From positions 1 to 14,060 of the forward strand of contig JBFRWC010000199.1 in NCBI GenBank assembly GCA_051439365.1: 14,060 nt of DNA. The letters run 5' to 3'. This document shows, in pieces, positions 1 to 6,445 of the stretch (position 1 is the stretch's first letter; the number at the start of each line of letters is the position of its first letter). Source of the DNA: JAAHGY01 sp051439365. GTDB taxonomy: Bacteria; Cyanobacteriota; Cyanobacteriia; CAKZMO01. The notes below the pieces were generated by a model, which was not told the DNA's origin, ran no database searches, and saw nothing but the letters and a program-made list of their open reading frames with translations. The translations under genes and the position numbers were made by a program.

Positions 1-375
1 TTCTTGCTCCGTTTCAGGGCGGAGCCGTAGCGGGAAGGGGATTGTGGAATCAATGTGTTGAGCCACTAGAGGCCAAAAAAGATTAATTTCAGTTTCAAAA
101 AAACCGAGGGGAGTCGCCGAGTCAAACGGCGCTTGTCCCTTGGTGGCACTGAGAATGGCATCGGCGAGAATCATGCGATTGTCCCCGTTGGCGGCGAACA
201 CCAACGCCCCGCGATGCCCCTGGGTGCGATCGCTGGGACCAGACCCGCGCGATTGGGTTCCGTACCGTGCCCCGGGAAAGGGTAATACATCCTGCCCCCA
301 TTGGGTTAAGCACTCCAACAACCGGGTAGTTTTGCCGCTTTGGGTGGGTCCGGTAATCCAGTGAGAAGTGCCCAT
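1..375 (-). CDS. P-loop NTPase, helicase/recombinase-like protein (N-terminal part, runs off window)
   Basis: An open frame of 125 codons runs from an ATG at 375 to the left edge without a stop, so only the N-terminus is visible. Near the start is a Walker A motif, GPTQSGKTT (residues 9-17), so it should bind nucleotide. Next comes a 20-residue Gly/Arg/Ser-rich stretch (about 35-54), then ALVFAANGDNR and a segment ending LRLRPETEQE. This pattern resembles, from memory, a cyanobacterial family annotated as recombinase or AddB/UvrD-like helicase-nuclease; that family call is inference. The start is supported by the short distance to the P-loop; no clear Shine-Dalgarno is visible. It diverges from pxcA across about 170 bp. 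Coding status is fairly sure, function is not; another P-loop family remains possible. Confidence 0.65.
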   Translation of the reverse strand, partial: MGTSHWITGPTQSGKTTRLLECLTQWGQDVLPFPGARYGTQSRGSGPSDRTQGHRGALVFAANGDNRMILADAILSATKGQAPFDSATPLGFFETEINLFWPLVAQHIDSTIPFPLRLRPETEQE

Positions 376-414
376 ACCAATAATTTTGGCCTATGCTAAG
401 TGGATATTTGGTAT
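374..414. promoter_or_regulatory. inverted repeat in the divergent pxcA upstream region
   Basis: Perfect 7-bp arms ATACCAA (374-380) and TTGGTAT (408-414) flank 27 bp. The left arm overlaps the start codon of the minus-strand P-loop gene. A weak extended -10-like TGGTATAGG (409-417) reads towards pxcA. It could be an operator or chance; nothing else in 376-545 is recognisable apart from a HIP1 site just before pxcA. Confidence 0.2.
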
Positions 415-545
415 AGGTGATGCTAGCACACCCCCTTGGCCTTGTTGTTCAATATTAAGCTGATGTTCCTGGGTTCTGCTCCAATCTGGCCCAAGGTAAT
501 GCCCAGCTTGCGAACCATCATCGTTTTATCGTTGCGATCGCCATT

Positions 546-2063
546 ATGACCTCATCTAATCCCAATTTTTTTCGTGGCATTGTCCGAGCAGCCAACCAAT
601 GGCTGAAAAAAACACCAGAACGCGCCTTAAATGAAGCCTATGAAGCTGCCCTCAAAATTAAATCGATTGAGGATACCCATTTTGATGGAGGACTGATTAC
701 CTCGGATGTGGGCAACTATAGTGATAGTGTGCGATCGCTGTTTCAACGTGATTTGAACATCTATTTAAATACAATTAAAGTTCGATTAACTGAGTTTAAT
801 ACGAGCAACTCAGTTGTCAAGATTGTCGATATTGCCCGTCCTGCCAACCCTGAAATTCAGATTGATGCCAGCAGTGAGTCGAATTCAGACAATGACGATA
901 GTGCCATTCAAACCTTGGATATCGTCGATGAACAACGAGTGATTCTGAACAAGCTCAAATTTATCGATGAGATTCGGACCCGTTATCCTTCTGTCAAAGC
1001 TTCAGAGAAACTAGATGAAAGACGGAGCGATCGCCCAGATACGCCCCCACCGCGCCAACGCAAATCTCCTCCGCCAGCCCGTCCCAGTATCATGTCCCCC
1101 TCAGTGTCCCCGATGCAAGCCGCTAGAGTCGATCGGGCCAGTTTTTCTATTGAAACCAAATCGACCGGACTCACTCGCTCTCTGACTTCAACTCAGAAAG
1201 GCAATGATGCCCAGTCTTTTGCTGACAAAACCGGGGTGGTCCCCCGCTCGATCTTGAGAACCGTCGATCGGATTAAGCGAGAACTAGACCCTGAAGCGGA
1301 AGAGGACGTAGTGGAAGAATTCAGGCAGTCCAAAGCCCGGACTTTCAGTGCCATCTATTTTATTCTGTTGCTCATTGTTGTCCCTCTCTTAACCCAACAA
1401 ATATCCAAGAACTTTGTCGTTGGTCCGATTGTGGACTATTTTCGCAGCCCCAATGATGCCATTGAGATGATTGAATTATCCGATCCCAACAGCCGAATAT
1501 CGGAACAGTTATTTCTCAATGGTGAGATGGATGAAGATGCCCTACAAGAGCTACAACATTATCATGAACAACTCAAGTTTCAGATTTTGATTGGTCGGTT
1601 GCCGCCTTTATCAGATGAAGAGATGCAAGAAAAAGTGAAAGAGAAAGCAGTAGAAATCTATGATGGATTTTACTACCGTAGTTCTGATGCCTTAAAAAAT
1701 GTCTTCGCTGACTTCTTCTCTCTACTGGCCTTTGCCCTCGTGATTATTAGTAGCAAACAAGAAATTACTATCCTCAAATCATTTATTGATGAAGTCATCT
1801 ATGGGTTAAGTGACAGTGCCAAAGCCTTTATTATTATTTTGTTAACAGATACGTTTGTGGGATTTCACTCGCCCCACGGTTGGGAAATTATTCTCGAAGG
1901 CATTTCGCGTCACTTTGGGTTACCCGCAAATCGAGATTTTATTTTCCTGTTTATTGCCACGTTTCCAGTGGTCTTAGACACGATTTTTAAGTATTGGATT
2001 TTCCGATACCTCAATCGGATCTCGCCCTCAGCGGTGGCAACTTACAAAAACATGAACGAGTAA
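546..2063 (+). CDS. pxcA: proton extrusion protein PxcA (CemA family)
   Basis: 505 residues. The C-terminal half matches the CemA/PxcA family: LLTQQISKNFVVGPIVD after the first membrane span, then FVGFHSPHGWEIILEGISRH, FPVVLDTIFKYWIFRYLNR and the end SPSAVATYKNMNE. About four membrane spans are visible (near 266-283, 386-402, 424-440, 464-484). The N-terminal half is soluble, with a Pro/Ser/Arg-rich, probably disordered linker (about 148-235). PxcA is known to be needed for light-induced proton extrusion in Synechocystis, and the chloroplast homologue CemA sits in the inner envelope; the protein is expected in a cell membrane and to influence proton balance on light shifts. The length is at the upper end for the family because of the linker. 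The ATG at 546 follows a HIP1 site and lacks a clear Shine-Dalgarno. It converges with the Tab2 gene. Confidence 0.95.
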   Translation: MTSSNPNFFRGIVRAANQWLKKTPERALNEAYEAALKIKSIEDTHFDGGLITSDVGNYSDSVRSLFQRDLNIYLNTIKVRLTEFNTSNSVVKIVDIARPANPEIQIDASSESNSDNDDSAIQTLDIVDEQRVILNKLKFIDEIRTRYPSVKASEKLDERRSDRPDTPPPRQRKSPPPARPSIMSPSVSPMQAARVDRASFSIETKSTGLTRSLTSTQKGNDAQSFADKTGVVPRSILRTVDRIKRELDPEAEEDVVEEFRQSKARTFSAIYFILLLIVVPLLTQQISKNFVVGPIVDYFRSPNDAIEMIELSDPNSRISEQLFLNGEMDEDALQELQHYHEQLKFQILIGRLPPLSDEEMQEKVKEKAVEIYDGFYYRSSDALKNVFADFFSLLAFALVIISSKQEITILKSFIDEVIYGLSDSAKAFIIILLTDTFVGFHSPHGWEIILEGISRHFGLPANRDFIFLFIATFPVVLDTIFKYWIFRYLNRISPSAVATYKNMNE

Positions 2064-2110
2064 ACCTCAGGTCTCAGGCTGATTGACTGACCAAACTGCC
2101 TAAAACCTTG

Positions 2111-2209
2111 GCCCTGCCTTGGGTCAGGAGACCTGACCGCTACATTGTCCCAATTCCTTGTAGGGGAGCGGTTTCCGCGCCCAAGCCCCAATTTTTATCA
2201 GTCAACCAG
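2111..2209 (+). repeat. 99-bp hairpin repeat, copy 1 (terminator-like)
   Basis: This matches 12214-12312 over 99 bp with no gaps and 9 mismatches (about 91%). It folds on paper into three hairpins: GGTCAGG/CCTGACC around a 3-nt loop, CTACA/TGTAG, and GGGG..GCGG-TTT-CCGC..CCCC. The last is followed by AATTTTT, so it resembles an intrinsic terminator reading in the pxcA direction. Copy 1 has lost one base pair shared by hairpins 1 and 2 (G at 2139, C in copy 2). Its last 12 bases supply the stop codon and final three codons of the convergent Tab2-family gene. Role inferred: dispersed repeat acting as terminator. Confidence 0.8.
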
Positions 2210-3046
2210 GGTCTCAGGTCGTAGCCACCACAAACCGCTGTAGGTCATGCCAGAATCATCCGGCTGAATCAACAGAAAATGAAGACCGTTACTCGTGATC
2301 AGACGTTGCTGATAGGTGGCGGCGGCGGTACGAACATCAGGGTCATTAAACGTGGCAAGAATGAGGCGATCGCACAAGCCCACCTCCATAATCAACCCAT
2401 CTGGATTACCTGCCATATAGTTAAGGGCCACCGGTTGCTGCTCCTGAAGCCAACGAGCCAAGCGCATGGATTGGCGACCGCCATCAATCACCACACCGGG
2501 AATTGGCACTGATGAGGCAAGCTGGAGTTGCAGCGGATGCAAATCGGGGGGAGTATCCCGCACCGGAATCGGCTTATCTTGGAAAAATGCATCCCAACCC
2601 CCTGATTCCACAGCGGCAAACCGCCAGCGATCGCCCCACAATTCATCAGGCACAGGCACGGGCGGAGGCGACTCTAAGGCAATCGGTTCATAAGTTTCCC
2701 CGTTGTACTGGGGCAGGGTGGGATACACCTGGGCACGGTCTTGGAGATATTGCTTTAGGGCCGGAGTACGGCGGGTAGGGATCACGGCAATTTGGAGGCG
2801 ATCGCCCGCCGTTTGCAACAAGCTGAGGCACTGGGGCCGAAACACCTCCAGCCGTTCCGGTAAACCGGAGGACTGGCCCAACTGCTGCAACTGCTCCACC
2901 ACCCACGCTGCACTCACCTCCCTTTGGGGGCAAACTCCATAAGCCGCAAAGGTTTTGTCAGGAGAGCAAATCACCAACTCCCACAACGGCTGTCCCTGGT
3001 CATCTTGAAGGGGACGGCGATAAAAATCAACTTGCCAAAGGGTCAT
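2198..3046 (-). CDS. Tab2/Atab2-family RNA-binding protein
   Basis: 282 residues, starting ATG at 3046 with MTLWQVDFYRRPLQDDQGQP, the characteristic N-terminus of this family (formerly DUF1092). Further family signatures are ELWGDRWRF (about 135-143), PIPGVVIDGGRQSMRLARWL (181-200) and the end GLWWLRPETLVD. It is soluble, with no signal peptide or membrane span. In Chlamydomonas Tab2 binds the psaB 5' leader and is needed for its translation; Arabidopsis ATAB2 acts in photosystem synthesis. A role in photosystem mRNA translation here follows from homology and is not shown by the window. The final LVD and stop lie inside the 99-bp repeat, so the C-terminus was probably set by repeat insertion or erosion. 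It is convergent with pxcA and divergent from the kinase gene. Confidence 0.9.
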   Translation of the reverse strand: MTLWQVDFYRRPLQDDQGQPLWELVICSPDKTFAAYGVCPQREVSAAWVVEQLQQLGQSSGLPERLEVFRPQCLSLLQTAGDRLQIAVIPTRRTPALKQYLQDRAQVYPTLPQYNGETYEPIALESPPPVPVPDELWGDRWRFAAVESGGWDAFFQDKPIPVRDTPPDLHPLQLQLASSVPIPGVVIDGGRQSMRLARWLQEQQPVALNYMAGNPDGLIMEVGLCDRLILATFNDPDVRTAAATYQQRLITSNGLHFLLIQPDDSGMTYSGLWWLRPETLVD

Positions 3047-3080
3047 AATCGGTTGCTCAGAAGTGGATTAGCCACTCCTA

Positions 3081-3109
3081 ATTTTACGGGGATCTCCAAA
3101 ATGCCACAA
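3081..3109 (-). promoter_or_regulatory. candidate promoter of the Tab2-family gene
   Basis: On the minus strand TTGTGG (3109-3104) and TAAAAT (3086-3081) are separated by exactly 17 bp and would start transcription about 25-30 bp before the ATG at 3046. The -10 matches consensus in 5 of 6 positions and the -35 in only 3. A small AGTGG/CCACT hairpin (3062-3076) lies in the presumed leader. Prediction by eye only. Confidence 0.3.
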
Positions 3110-3246
3110 CTCTGGGGCTGAATTTCGGTATTCTAGGTTGGCCTGGGCGATCGCTCACCAGTTTGGGTGAAGCCATCACGCAATAAAAGGTGCAGGATAT
3201 GACAACGCTAGTGATTCATCCCATCTTTGCCGCTTGACATCCAATT

Positions 3247-3876
3247 ATGATCAGCCTTGAAACTGCAGTGGAATTAGTCACCCAACAGCAGGTTTTGTTG
3301 CCTCAATCGAGATCACTTTTAGTGGCTATTTCCGGAATTGATGGGGCTGGCAAAGGCTATATTACCCGCCAGATGGTTGAACTCTTGGCCCGACCAGATC
3401 GAAAGATCGCCACAATCAATATTGATGGGTGGCTCAATTTACCAGGCAAGCGATTTAGCCCGAACAATCCGGCAGGACAGTTTTATCACCATGCCATTCG
3501 CTTTGATGAATTATTTACCCAATTGGTGTTCCCATTACGCGATCGCCGTTCCCTAATTTTAGAAGCTAATCATACCGAAGAAACAGCTCAAACTTACCGC
3601 AAGCACACCTATCAGTTTGAGAACATTGATATTATTTTATTGGAAGGAATTTACTTATTAAAGCAATCGTTTCAAGCCAATTATGATCTGTCATTTTGGG
3701 TTGAATGCAGCTTTGCCACCGCCCTAGATCGGGCGATCGCGCGGTCTCAAGAAGGCTTATCCCCAGCCGAGACCGTGAACGCTTACCAAACCATCTACTT
3801 TCCAGCCCAGCAGATCCACTTCGAGCGCGATCGCCCCCAAACTGCTGCCACTGCCATCATTGACAACGATGATTGA
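3247..3876 (+). CDS. uridine-kinase-like P-loop kinase
   Basis: 209 residues. A Walker A loop, GIDGAGKG (30-37), follows a hydrophobic strand; NIDGW (58-62), FYHHAIRFDEL (79-89) and IILLEGIYLL (129-138, Walker B-like) follow in the order seen in the uridine kinase/phosphoribulokinase fold. DRAIARSQEG (161-170) fits the arginine-containing lid region. These support ATP-dependent phosphorylation of a small substrate; uridine is the usual family assignment, but the true substrate cannot be read from sequence. It is cytosolic, and the length is normal for the family. The start at ATG 3247 places the P-loop about 30 residues in, as expected. A HIP1 site lies close to the 3' end. The gene is followed at 105 bp by the methyltransferase on the same strand, so co-transcription is possible. 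Confidence 0.8.
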   Translation: MISLETAVELVTQQQVLLPQSRSLLVAISGIDGAGKGYITRQMVELLARPDRKIATINIDGWLNLPGKRFSPNNPAGQFYHHAIRFDELFTQLVFPLRDRRSLILEANHTEETAQTYRKHTYQFENIDIILLEGIYLLKQSFQANYDLSFWVECSFATALDRAIARSQEGLSPAETVNAYQTIYFPAQQIHFERDRPQTAATAIIDNDD

Positions 3877-3981
3877 TCAAAGGTTTATCATTTGCGATCG
3901 CCCCAAGCAATCCAGGAGTTCTACCAGACCGTTACCCAGACTGATCCATTCGCCTAATCCATTCGACGAGAACACCAAACC

Positions 3982-4605
3982 ATGAAACCATCGACAAAAT
4001 TTTGGGACAAAATTGCTGAGAAGTACGCCCAACAACCGATCGCAGATGAGGCATCGTATCAGAAAAAATTGGAAGTGACCCGTACCTACTTCCGCCCTGA
4101 TATGGAGGTACTGGAATTTGGCTGTGGCACCGGGTCTACTGCGATTCTTCATGCCCCTTACGTAAAGCACATCCGGGCCACTGATATTTCTGCCAACATG
4201 ATTGCGATCGCCCAAGGCAAAGCCATCGCTCAAAACATCAGTAACATCACCTTTGAACAAGCTGACATTGCAGACCTTAATCTCCCCGATCAGTCCCTTG
4301 ATGCCGTCCTGGGCCTCAGCATCTTACATTTGCTGGAAGATAAAGAAGGGGCGATCGCCAAAGTGTATCAACTGCTCAAACCGGACGGCATCTTTGTCAC
4401 CAGTACCGCGTGCCTGGGAGATAACATGGGCTGGTTCAAACTCATCGCACCCATCGGGCGGATTCTTGGGCTTTTCCCCTTAGTTCAGGTGTTCACCACC
4501 CAGGAGTTGGAGACTAGCCTAACCCAGGCTGGATTCGACCTGGATCACCAATGGCAACCGGGCAAAGGCAAGGCTGTTTTTATCGTGGCCCAAAAGACGG
4601 CCTAG
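3982..4605 (+). CDS. class I SAM-dependent methyltransferase
   Basis: 207 residues. Motif I is VLEFGCGTGS (43-52), which binds S-adenosylmethionine; ATDIS (66-70) gives the acidic residue at the end of strand 2, EQADI (92-96) is the third SAM-contacting motif, and LKPDG (132-136) fits the usual post-motif III site. The N-terminus FWDKIAEKYAQQPI is common in small Methyltransf_11/25-type proteins. Substrate unknown: such enzymes act on small molecules, quinones, lipids or proteins, and no diagnostic residue points to one. Soluble apart from a moderately hydrophobic stretch (about 154-170). The 105 bp upstream carries a HIP1 site and a direct repeat ATCCATTCG (3944-3952, 3957-3965). It ends 258 bp before the rbp start codon. 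Confidence 0.88.
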   Translation: MKPSTKFWDKIAEKYAQQPIADEASYQKKLEVTRTYFRPDMEVLEFGCGTGSTAILHAPYVKHIRATDISANMIAIAQGKAIAQNISNITFEQADIADLNLPDQSLDAVLGLSILHLLEDKEGAIAKVYQLLKPDGIFVTSTACLGDNMGWFKLIAPIGRILGLFPLVQVFTTQELETSLTQAGFDLDHQWQPGKGKAVFIVAQKTA

Positions 4606-4736
4606 CCCCTAAGCCAATCCACTCCCCAAGGCTTTTCATCTGATGGTCATCCAGGAATCGTTTGGTCTCAGGCTATCCCCGACAGCCAATACCCAAGATT
4701 CTGAATTTTTGCTTTAGTTTATCATTGGACCCATCC

Positions 4737-4863
4737 CATAATCTATTCAAAGTTCTGAGGTGTGCTACCCTTAGTAAAGGCTTATATTCGGTTGTTTGAC
4801 TTGCTTGACAAGGATGTCTCCGAATTTAAACTCGACACATTTCATATTGGAGCACTCCTAATC
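4737..4863 (+). promoter_or_regulatory. leader and candidate -10 region of the RRM gene
   Basis: CATAAT (4737-4742) is a fair -10 box without a convincing -35; if used, the leader is about 115 nt. The leader contains arms ATTCGG (4786-4791) and CCGAAT (4820-4825) enclosing CTTG-A-CAAG (4804-4812). The GGAG Shine-Dalgarno lies in a mini-palindrome, GGAG-CA-CTCC (4849-4858), ending 5 bases before the ATG, so the ribosome site could be masked. The leader is an open frame in phase with the gene from a GTG at 4762, but that extension does not look like protein. Cyanobacterial rbp genes are known to be cold-regulated through their 5' regions; control here is inference. Confidence 0.4.
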
Positions 4864-5121
4864 ATGTCAATTTATGTGGGCAACCTGAATTACGATGCCA
4901 CACAGGATGATATAAACACCGTCTTTACAGAGTACGGCACAGTTAAGCGCGTCCAAATTCCGACAGACCGGGAGACAGGGCGTCCCCGAGGCTTTGCCTT
5001 TGTTGAAATGAACACCGATGAGGAGGAAGGGGCTGCGATTGAAGCACTAGATGGAGCTGAATGGATGGGTCGGGAGATTAAGGTCAATAAAGCAAGACCT
5101 CGCGAAGACCGACGACGTTAA
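4864..5121 (+). CDS. RRM-type RNA-binding protein (cyanobacterial Rbp family)
   Basis: 85 residues, one RNA recognition motif. RNP2 is IYVGNL (3-8) and RNP1 is RGFAFVEM (42-49), each with aromatics in RNA-stacking positions. The start ATG 4864 is chosen because family members begin MSIYVGNL; a GTG at 4762 would add 34 unrelated residues. The C-terminus is a short basic tail (RPREDRRR) with no glycine-rich domain, unlike the strongly cold-induced Rbp type. Family members bind mRNA; some are cold-shock proteins and some help position photosynthetic mRNAs near thylakoids. Which role applies cannot be decided. rpsU follows at 336 bp on the same strand, an arrangement known from other cyanobacteria (rbpA-rpsU), which supports co-transcription. 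Confidence 0.93.
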   Translation: MSIYVGNLNYDATQDDINTVFTEYGTVKRVQIPTDRETGRPRGFAFVEMNTDEEEGAAIEALDGAEWMGREIKVNKARPREDRRR

Positions 5122-5227
5122 GCAAGCGCGATTCGTTAATACCTCACTCCTTGGTTAGTGTTAACGAACACCTAAGCAAATTTACCACCACTTTATTACG
5201 GTTACCGCAGACTCTCGTGACTATGCA

Positions 5228-5291
5228 AAGTCAGCCTCCGGATCGAGTGGTCTTGATGTTAGGCTAGGTAGTAGACTAGCTTGGCTGACTT
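5228..5291 (+). ncRNA. candidate structured RNA element between rbp and rpsU
   Basis: AAGTCAGCC (5228-5236) pairs perfectly with GGCTGACTT (5283-5291). Immediately inside its 3' arm, AGGCTAG (5261-5267) pairs with CTAGCTT (5276-5282; one G-U), so the two helices would stack directly. The 24 nt at 5237-5260 form a one-sided bulge or a further arm. Total 16 base pairs in 64 nt. Function unknown; found by eye, not by folding software. Confidence 0.35.
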
Positions 5292-5376
5292 AATCCCGTT
5301 GTTTGTCTACGTCAGTGACATTTAGCATAAGCGACTAGCGAATGTGCAGGCATGTTGGCTTTATCGCATCGAGTGA

Positions 5377-5408
5377 CTAGTCGTTGTACAAATGGCTAGT
5401 CGTTGTAC
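5377..5408 (+). repeat. 13-nt direct repeat upstream of rpsU
   Basis: CTAGTCGTTGTAC occurs at 5377-5389 and again at 5396-5408, period 19 nt, about 50-80 nt before the rpsU start. The first copy is preceded by GA, making a GACTAGTC palindrome, and overlaps the TTGTACAA palindrome (5384-5391). Two equal boxes about two helical turns apart could be a protein site on DNA or RNA; no known operator was recognised. Confidence 0.5.
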
Positions 5409-5457
5409 TACTGTCTCTTTGAATTTGTTTTTGGCACATGAGTAAGAAGGAAGATTG

Positions 5458-5646
5458 ATGACCCAAGTTGTTCCCGGAGAAAATGAGGCGATTGAAGCAG
5501 TACTGCGACGCTTTAAGCGGAAAGTATCAAGAGCGGGGATTTTTCCAGACATGAGAAAGTCCCGCCATTTTGAAACTCCGGGAGAGAAGCGAAAACGGAA
5601 GGCCTTGGCCCGTAGCAAACAGCGTAAAGGAAAGTTTCGCTACTAG
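5458..5646 (+). CDS. rpsU: 30S ribosomal protein S21
   Basis: 62 residues: EAVLRRFKRKVSRAGI, FPDMRKSRHFETPGEKR and a very basic tail KRKALARSKQRKGKFRY match bS21, a small protein of the 30S subunit that helps translation initiation. ATG 5458 is chosen over the TTG codon just upstream because the Shine-Dalgarno AAGAAGG (5444-5450) lies at ideal distance and MTQVVPGENE is the usual cyanobacterial start. It lies downstream of the RRM gene, an arrangement seen elsewhere in cyanobacteria, and is followed by a strong intrinsic terminator 31 bp after its stop, so the rbp-rpsU unit most likely ends here. Confidence 0.96.
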   Translation: MTQVVPGENEAIEAVLRRFKRKVSRAGIFPDMRKSRHFETPGEKRKRKALARSKQRKGKFRY

Positions 5647-5677
5647 GGTATTCGTGAGCAAGGCGAATTTTGATGTC

Positions 5678-5716
5678 GAGTGGCAATGGCTTACAGTCCT
5701 TGCCACTCAGCTTTTT
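5678..5716 (+). terminator. intrinsic terminator of rpsU
   Basis: A perfect 9-bp stem, GAGTGGCAA (5678-5686) with TTGCCACTC (5700-5708), and a 13-nt loop are followed after AGC by five Ts (5712-5716). It lies 31 bp after the rpsU stop and has the classic form of a factor-independent terminator. Confidence 0.8.
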
Positions 5717-5766
5717 GTGAGTTACAAACTGTTTAACCATTCCTCTCTTGCGGTATCCTAACGGAG

Positions 5767-5855
5767 GCGATGCTCTTCTAAACATGGCGTTACACCATGG
5801 CACCCCCTTCTCTTAGAAGGCTCTATGCAGGGCCTCTCTTCTAGTCGAGCATCGC
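5767..5855 (+). ncRNA. candidate branched RNA structure upstream of the DUF3531 gene
   Basis: A perfect 9-bp closing stem, GCGATGCTC (5767-5775) with GAGCATCGC (5847-5855), encloses a hairpin CATGG/CCATG (5783-5799) and a hairpin CCTTCT-CTT-AGAAGG (5806-5820). AGGC/GCCT (5818-5821, 5832-5835) would compete with the second. It lies after the rpsU terminator and 27 bp before the DUF3531 start, so it could be a regulated 5' leader or a small RNA. It is not a tRNA: the closing stem is 9 bp and no T-loop sequence is present. Confidence 0.35.
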
Positions 5856-5882
5856 GCATCTGAAGCAGCAAAGGGCGACATC

Positions 5883-6341
5883 ATGCAAGTTGAATTTCGC
5901 GAATGTGACTTTTTTGATCTGTGGGTTTGGGTCGAACTAGAGACCGTTCCGTCCCAAATGGAACAGCAATATCTTGAAGAAGTCTTCTCGTCCTGGTTTT
6001 TTCTAGGAAAGTTGGGCGGATTTAATGCTGAAAACCTCCAAGTCCAGGAGATAGGGCTGGAGATCAGCTACATGGACTATGAAATGGACGTGGCGGACAA
6101 TACGCTGATGTCAGTGATGCACAATATGTCATCGGTGGAATATGAAGGCATGTGGGCGCGATGCTGGTTCGACTTGGGGACCACTGATGCCCTCGCCCTC
6201 GACGTGTTGATTAATGCGATCGCCCAGCTCAACAAAGATTTTGTGGCCATCCGATCGCTCAAGATTGGTGGTGAAAACCCGGATTGGCCGATTCCGGGGG
6301 ACCACCGTTCTACCTTTTATGAGCAGGACTACGATAATTAA
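5883..6341 (+). CDS. DUF3531 family protein
   Basis: 152 residues, acidic and soluble. MQVEFRECDFFDLWVWVELE, SWFFLGKLGGFNAENLQVQ, EGMWARCWFDLGTTDALALD and the IGGENPDWPI segment match the DUF3531 family, conserved across cyanobacteria with plastid-targeted plant relatives. No biochemical function is established to my knowledge, and no catalytic motif is apparent; the many conserved Trp, Phe and Cys residues suggest a compact fold. The start is the first in-frame ATG after the branched structure, with no strong Shine-Dalgarno (AAGGGCGA at about -12 is the nearest). It converges with the GNAT gene across a 35-bp palindrome. Being after the rpsU terminator, it probably has its own promoter. Confidence 0.88.
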   Translation: MQVEFRECDFFDLWVWVELETVPSQMEQQYLEEVFSSWFFLGKLGGFNAENLQVQEIGLEISYMDYEMDVADNTLMSVMHNMSSVEYEGMWARCWFDLGTTDALALDVLINAIAQLNKDFVAIRSLKIGGENPDWPIPGDHRSTFYEQDYDN

Positions 6342-6445
6342 CTGGGCTTCAGCCTAAATGGCTAAGTTGAGCCTTGGCAAGACCCAACCCCATCAAATAC
6401 AGGCAGCCGACCCACAGGTCCAAATAAACCCGGTTGACCGTTGTC

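Larger units (their letters stand above)
5122..5457 (+). other. rbp-rpsU spacer, rich in inverted repeats, no gene seen
   Basis: 336 bp without a plausible reading frame. It contains TTCGTTAA/TTAACGAA (5132-5139, 5161-5168), a long composite stem (5228-5291), GTAGAC/GTCTAC (5271-5276, 5305-5310, an alternative to part of that stem) and a 13-nt direct repeat (5377-5408). The rpsU ribosome site AAGAAGG lies just before 5451. No intrinsic terminator with a T-run is visible, which fits read-through from rbp into rpsU with RNA structure or processing between them. Confidence 0.5.

Noticed and set aside
2070..2218. 9-bp target-site duplication GGTCTCAGG (2070-2078 and 2210-2218) around repeat copy 1
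   Set aside because: The left copy is 32 bp from the repeat border, the same string recurs at 4664-4672 without a repeat, and copy 2 has no matching flanks.
2279..2942. Reading frames opposite and overlapping the Tab2 gene
   Set aside because: The minus-strand frame matches a known family end to end; the others are shadows.
3234..3239. TTGACA as a -35 box for the kinase gene
   Set aside because: It lies 8 bp before the start codon, and no -10 follows at the right distance.
4762..4863. GTG start adding 34 residues to the RRM protein
   Set aside because: The extension is unlike the family, whose members begin MSIYVGNL, and the Shine-Dalgarno lies just before ATG 4864.
5375..5410. CRISPR-like repeat pair
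   Set aside because: Only two 13-nt units with a 6-nt gap; no array and no cas genes.
5767..5855. tRNA or tRNA-like gene
   Set aside because: The closing stem is 9 bp, the hairpin loops are 3 and 7 nt in the wrong places, and no GTTCRA T-loop is present.
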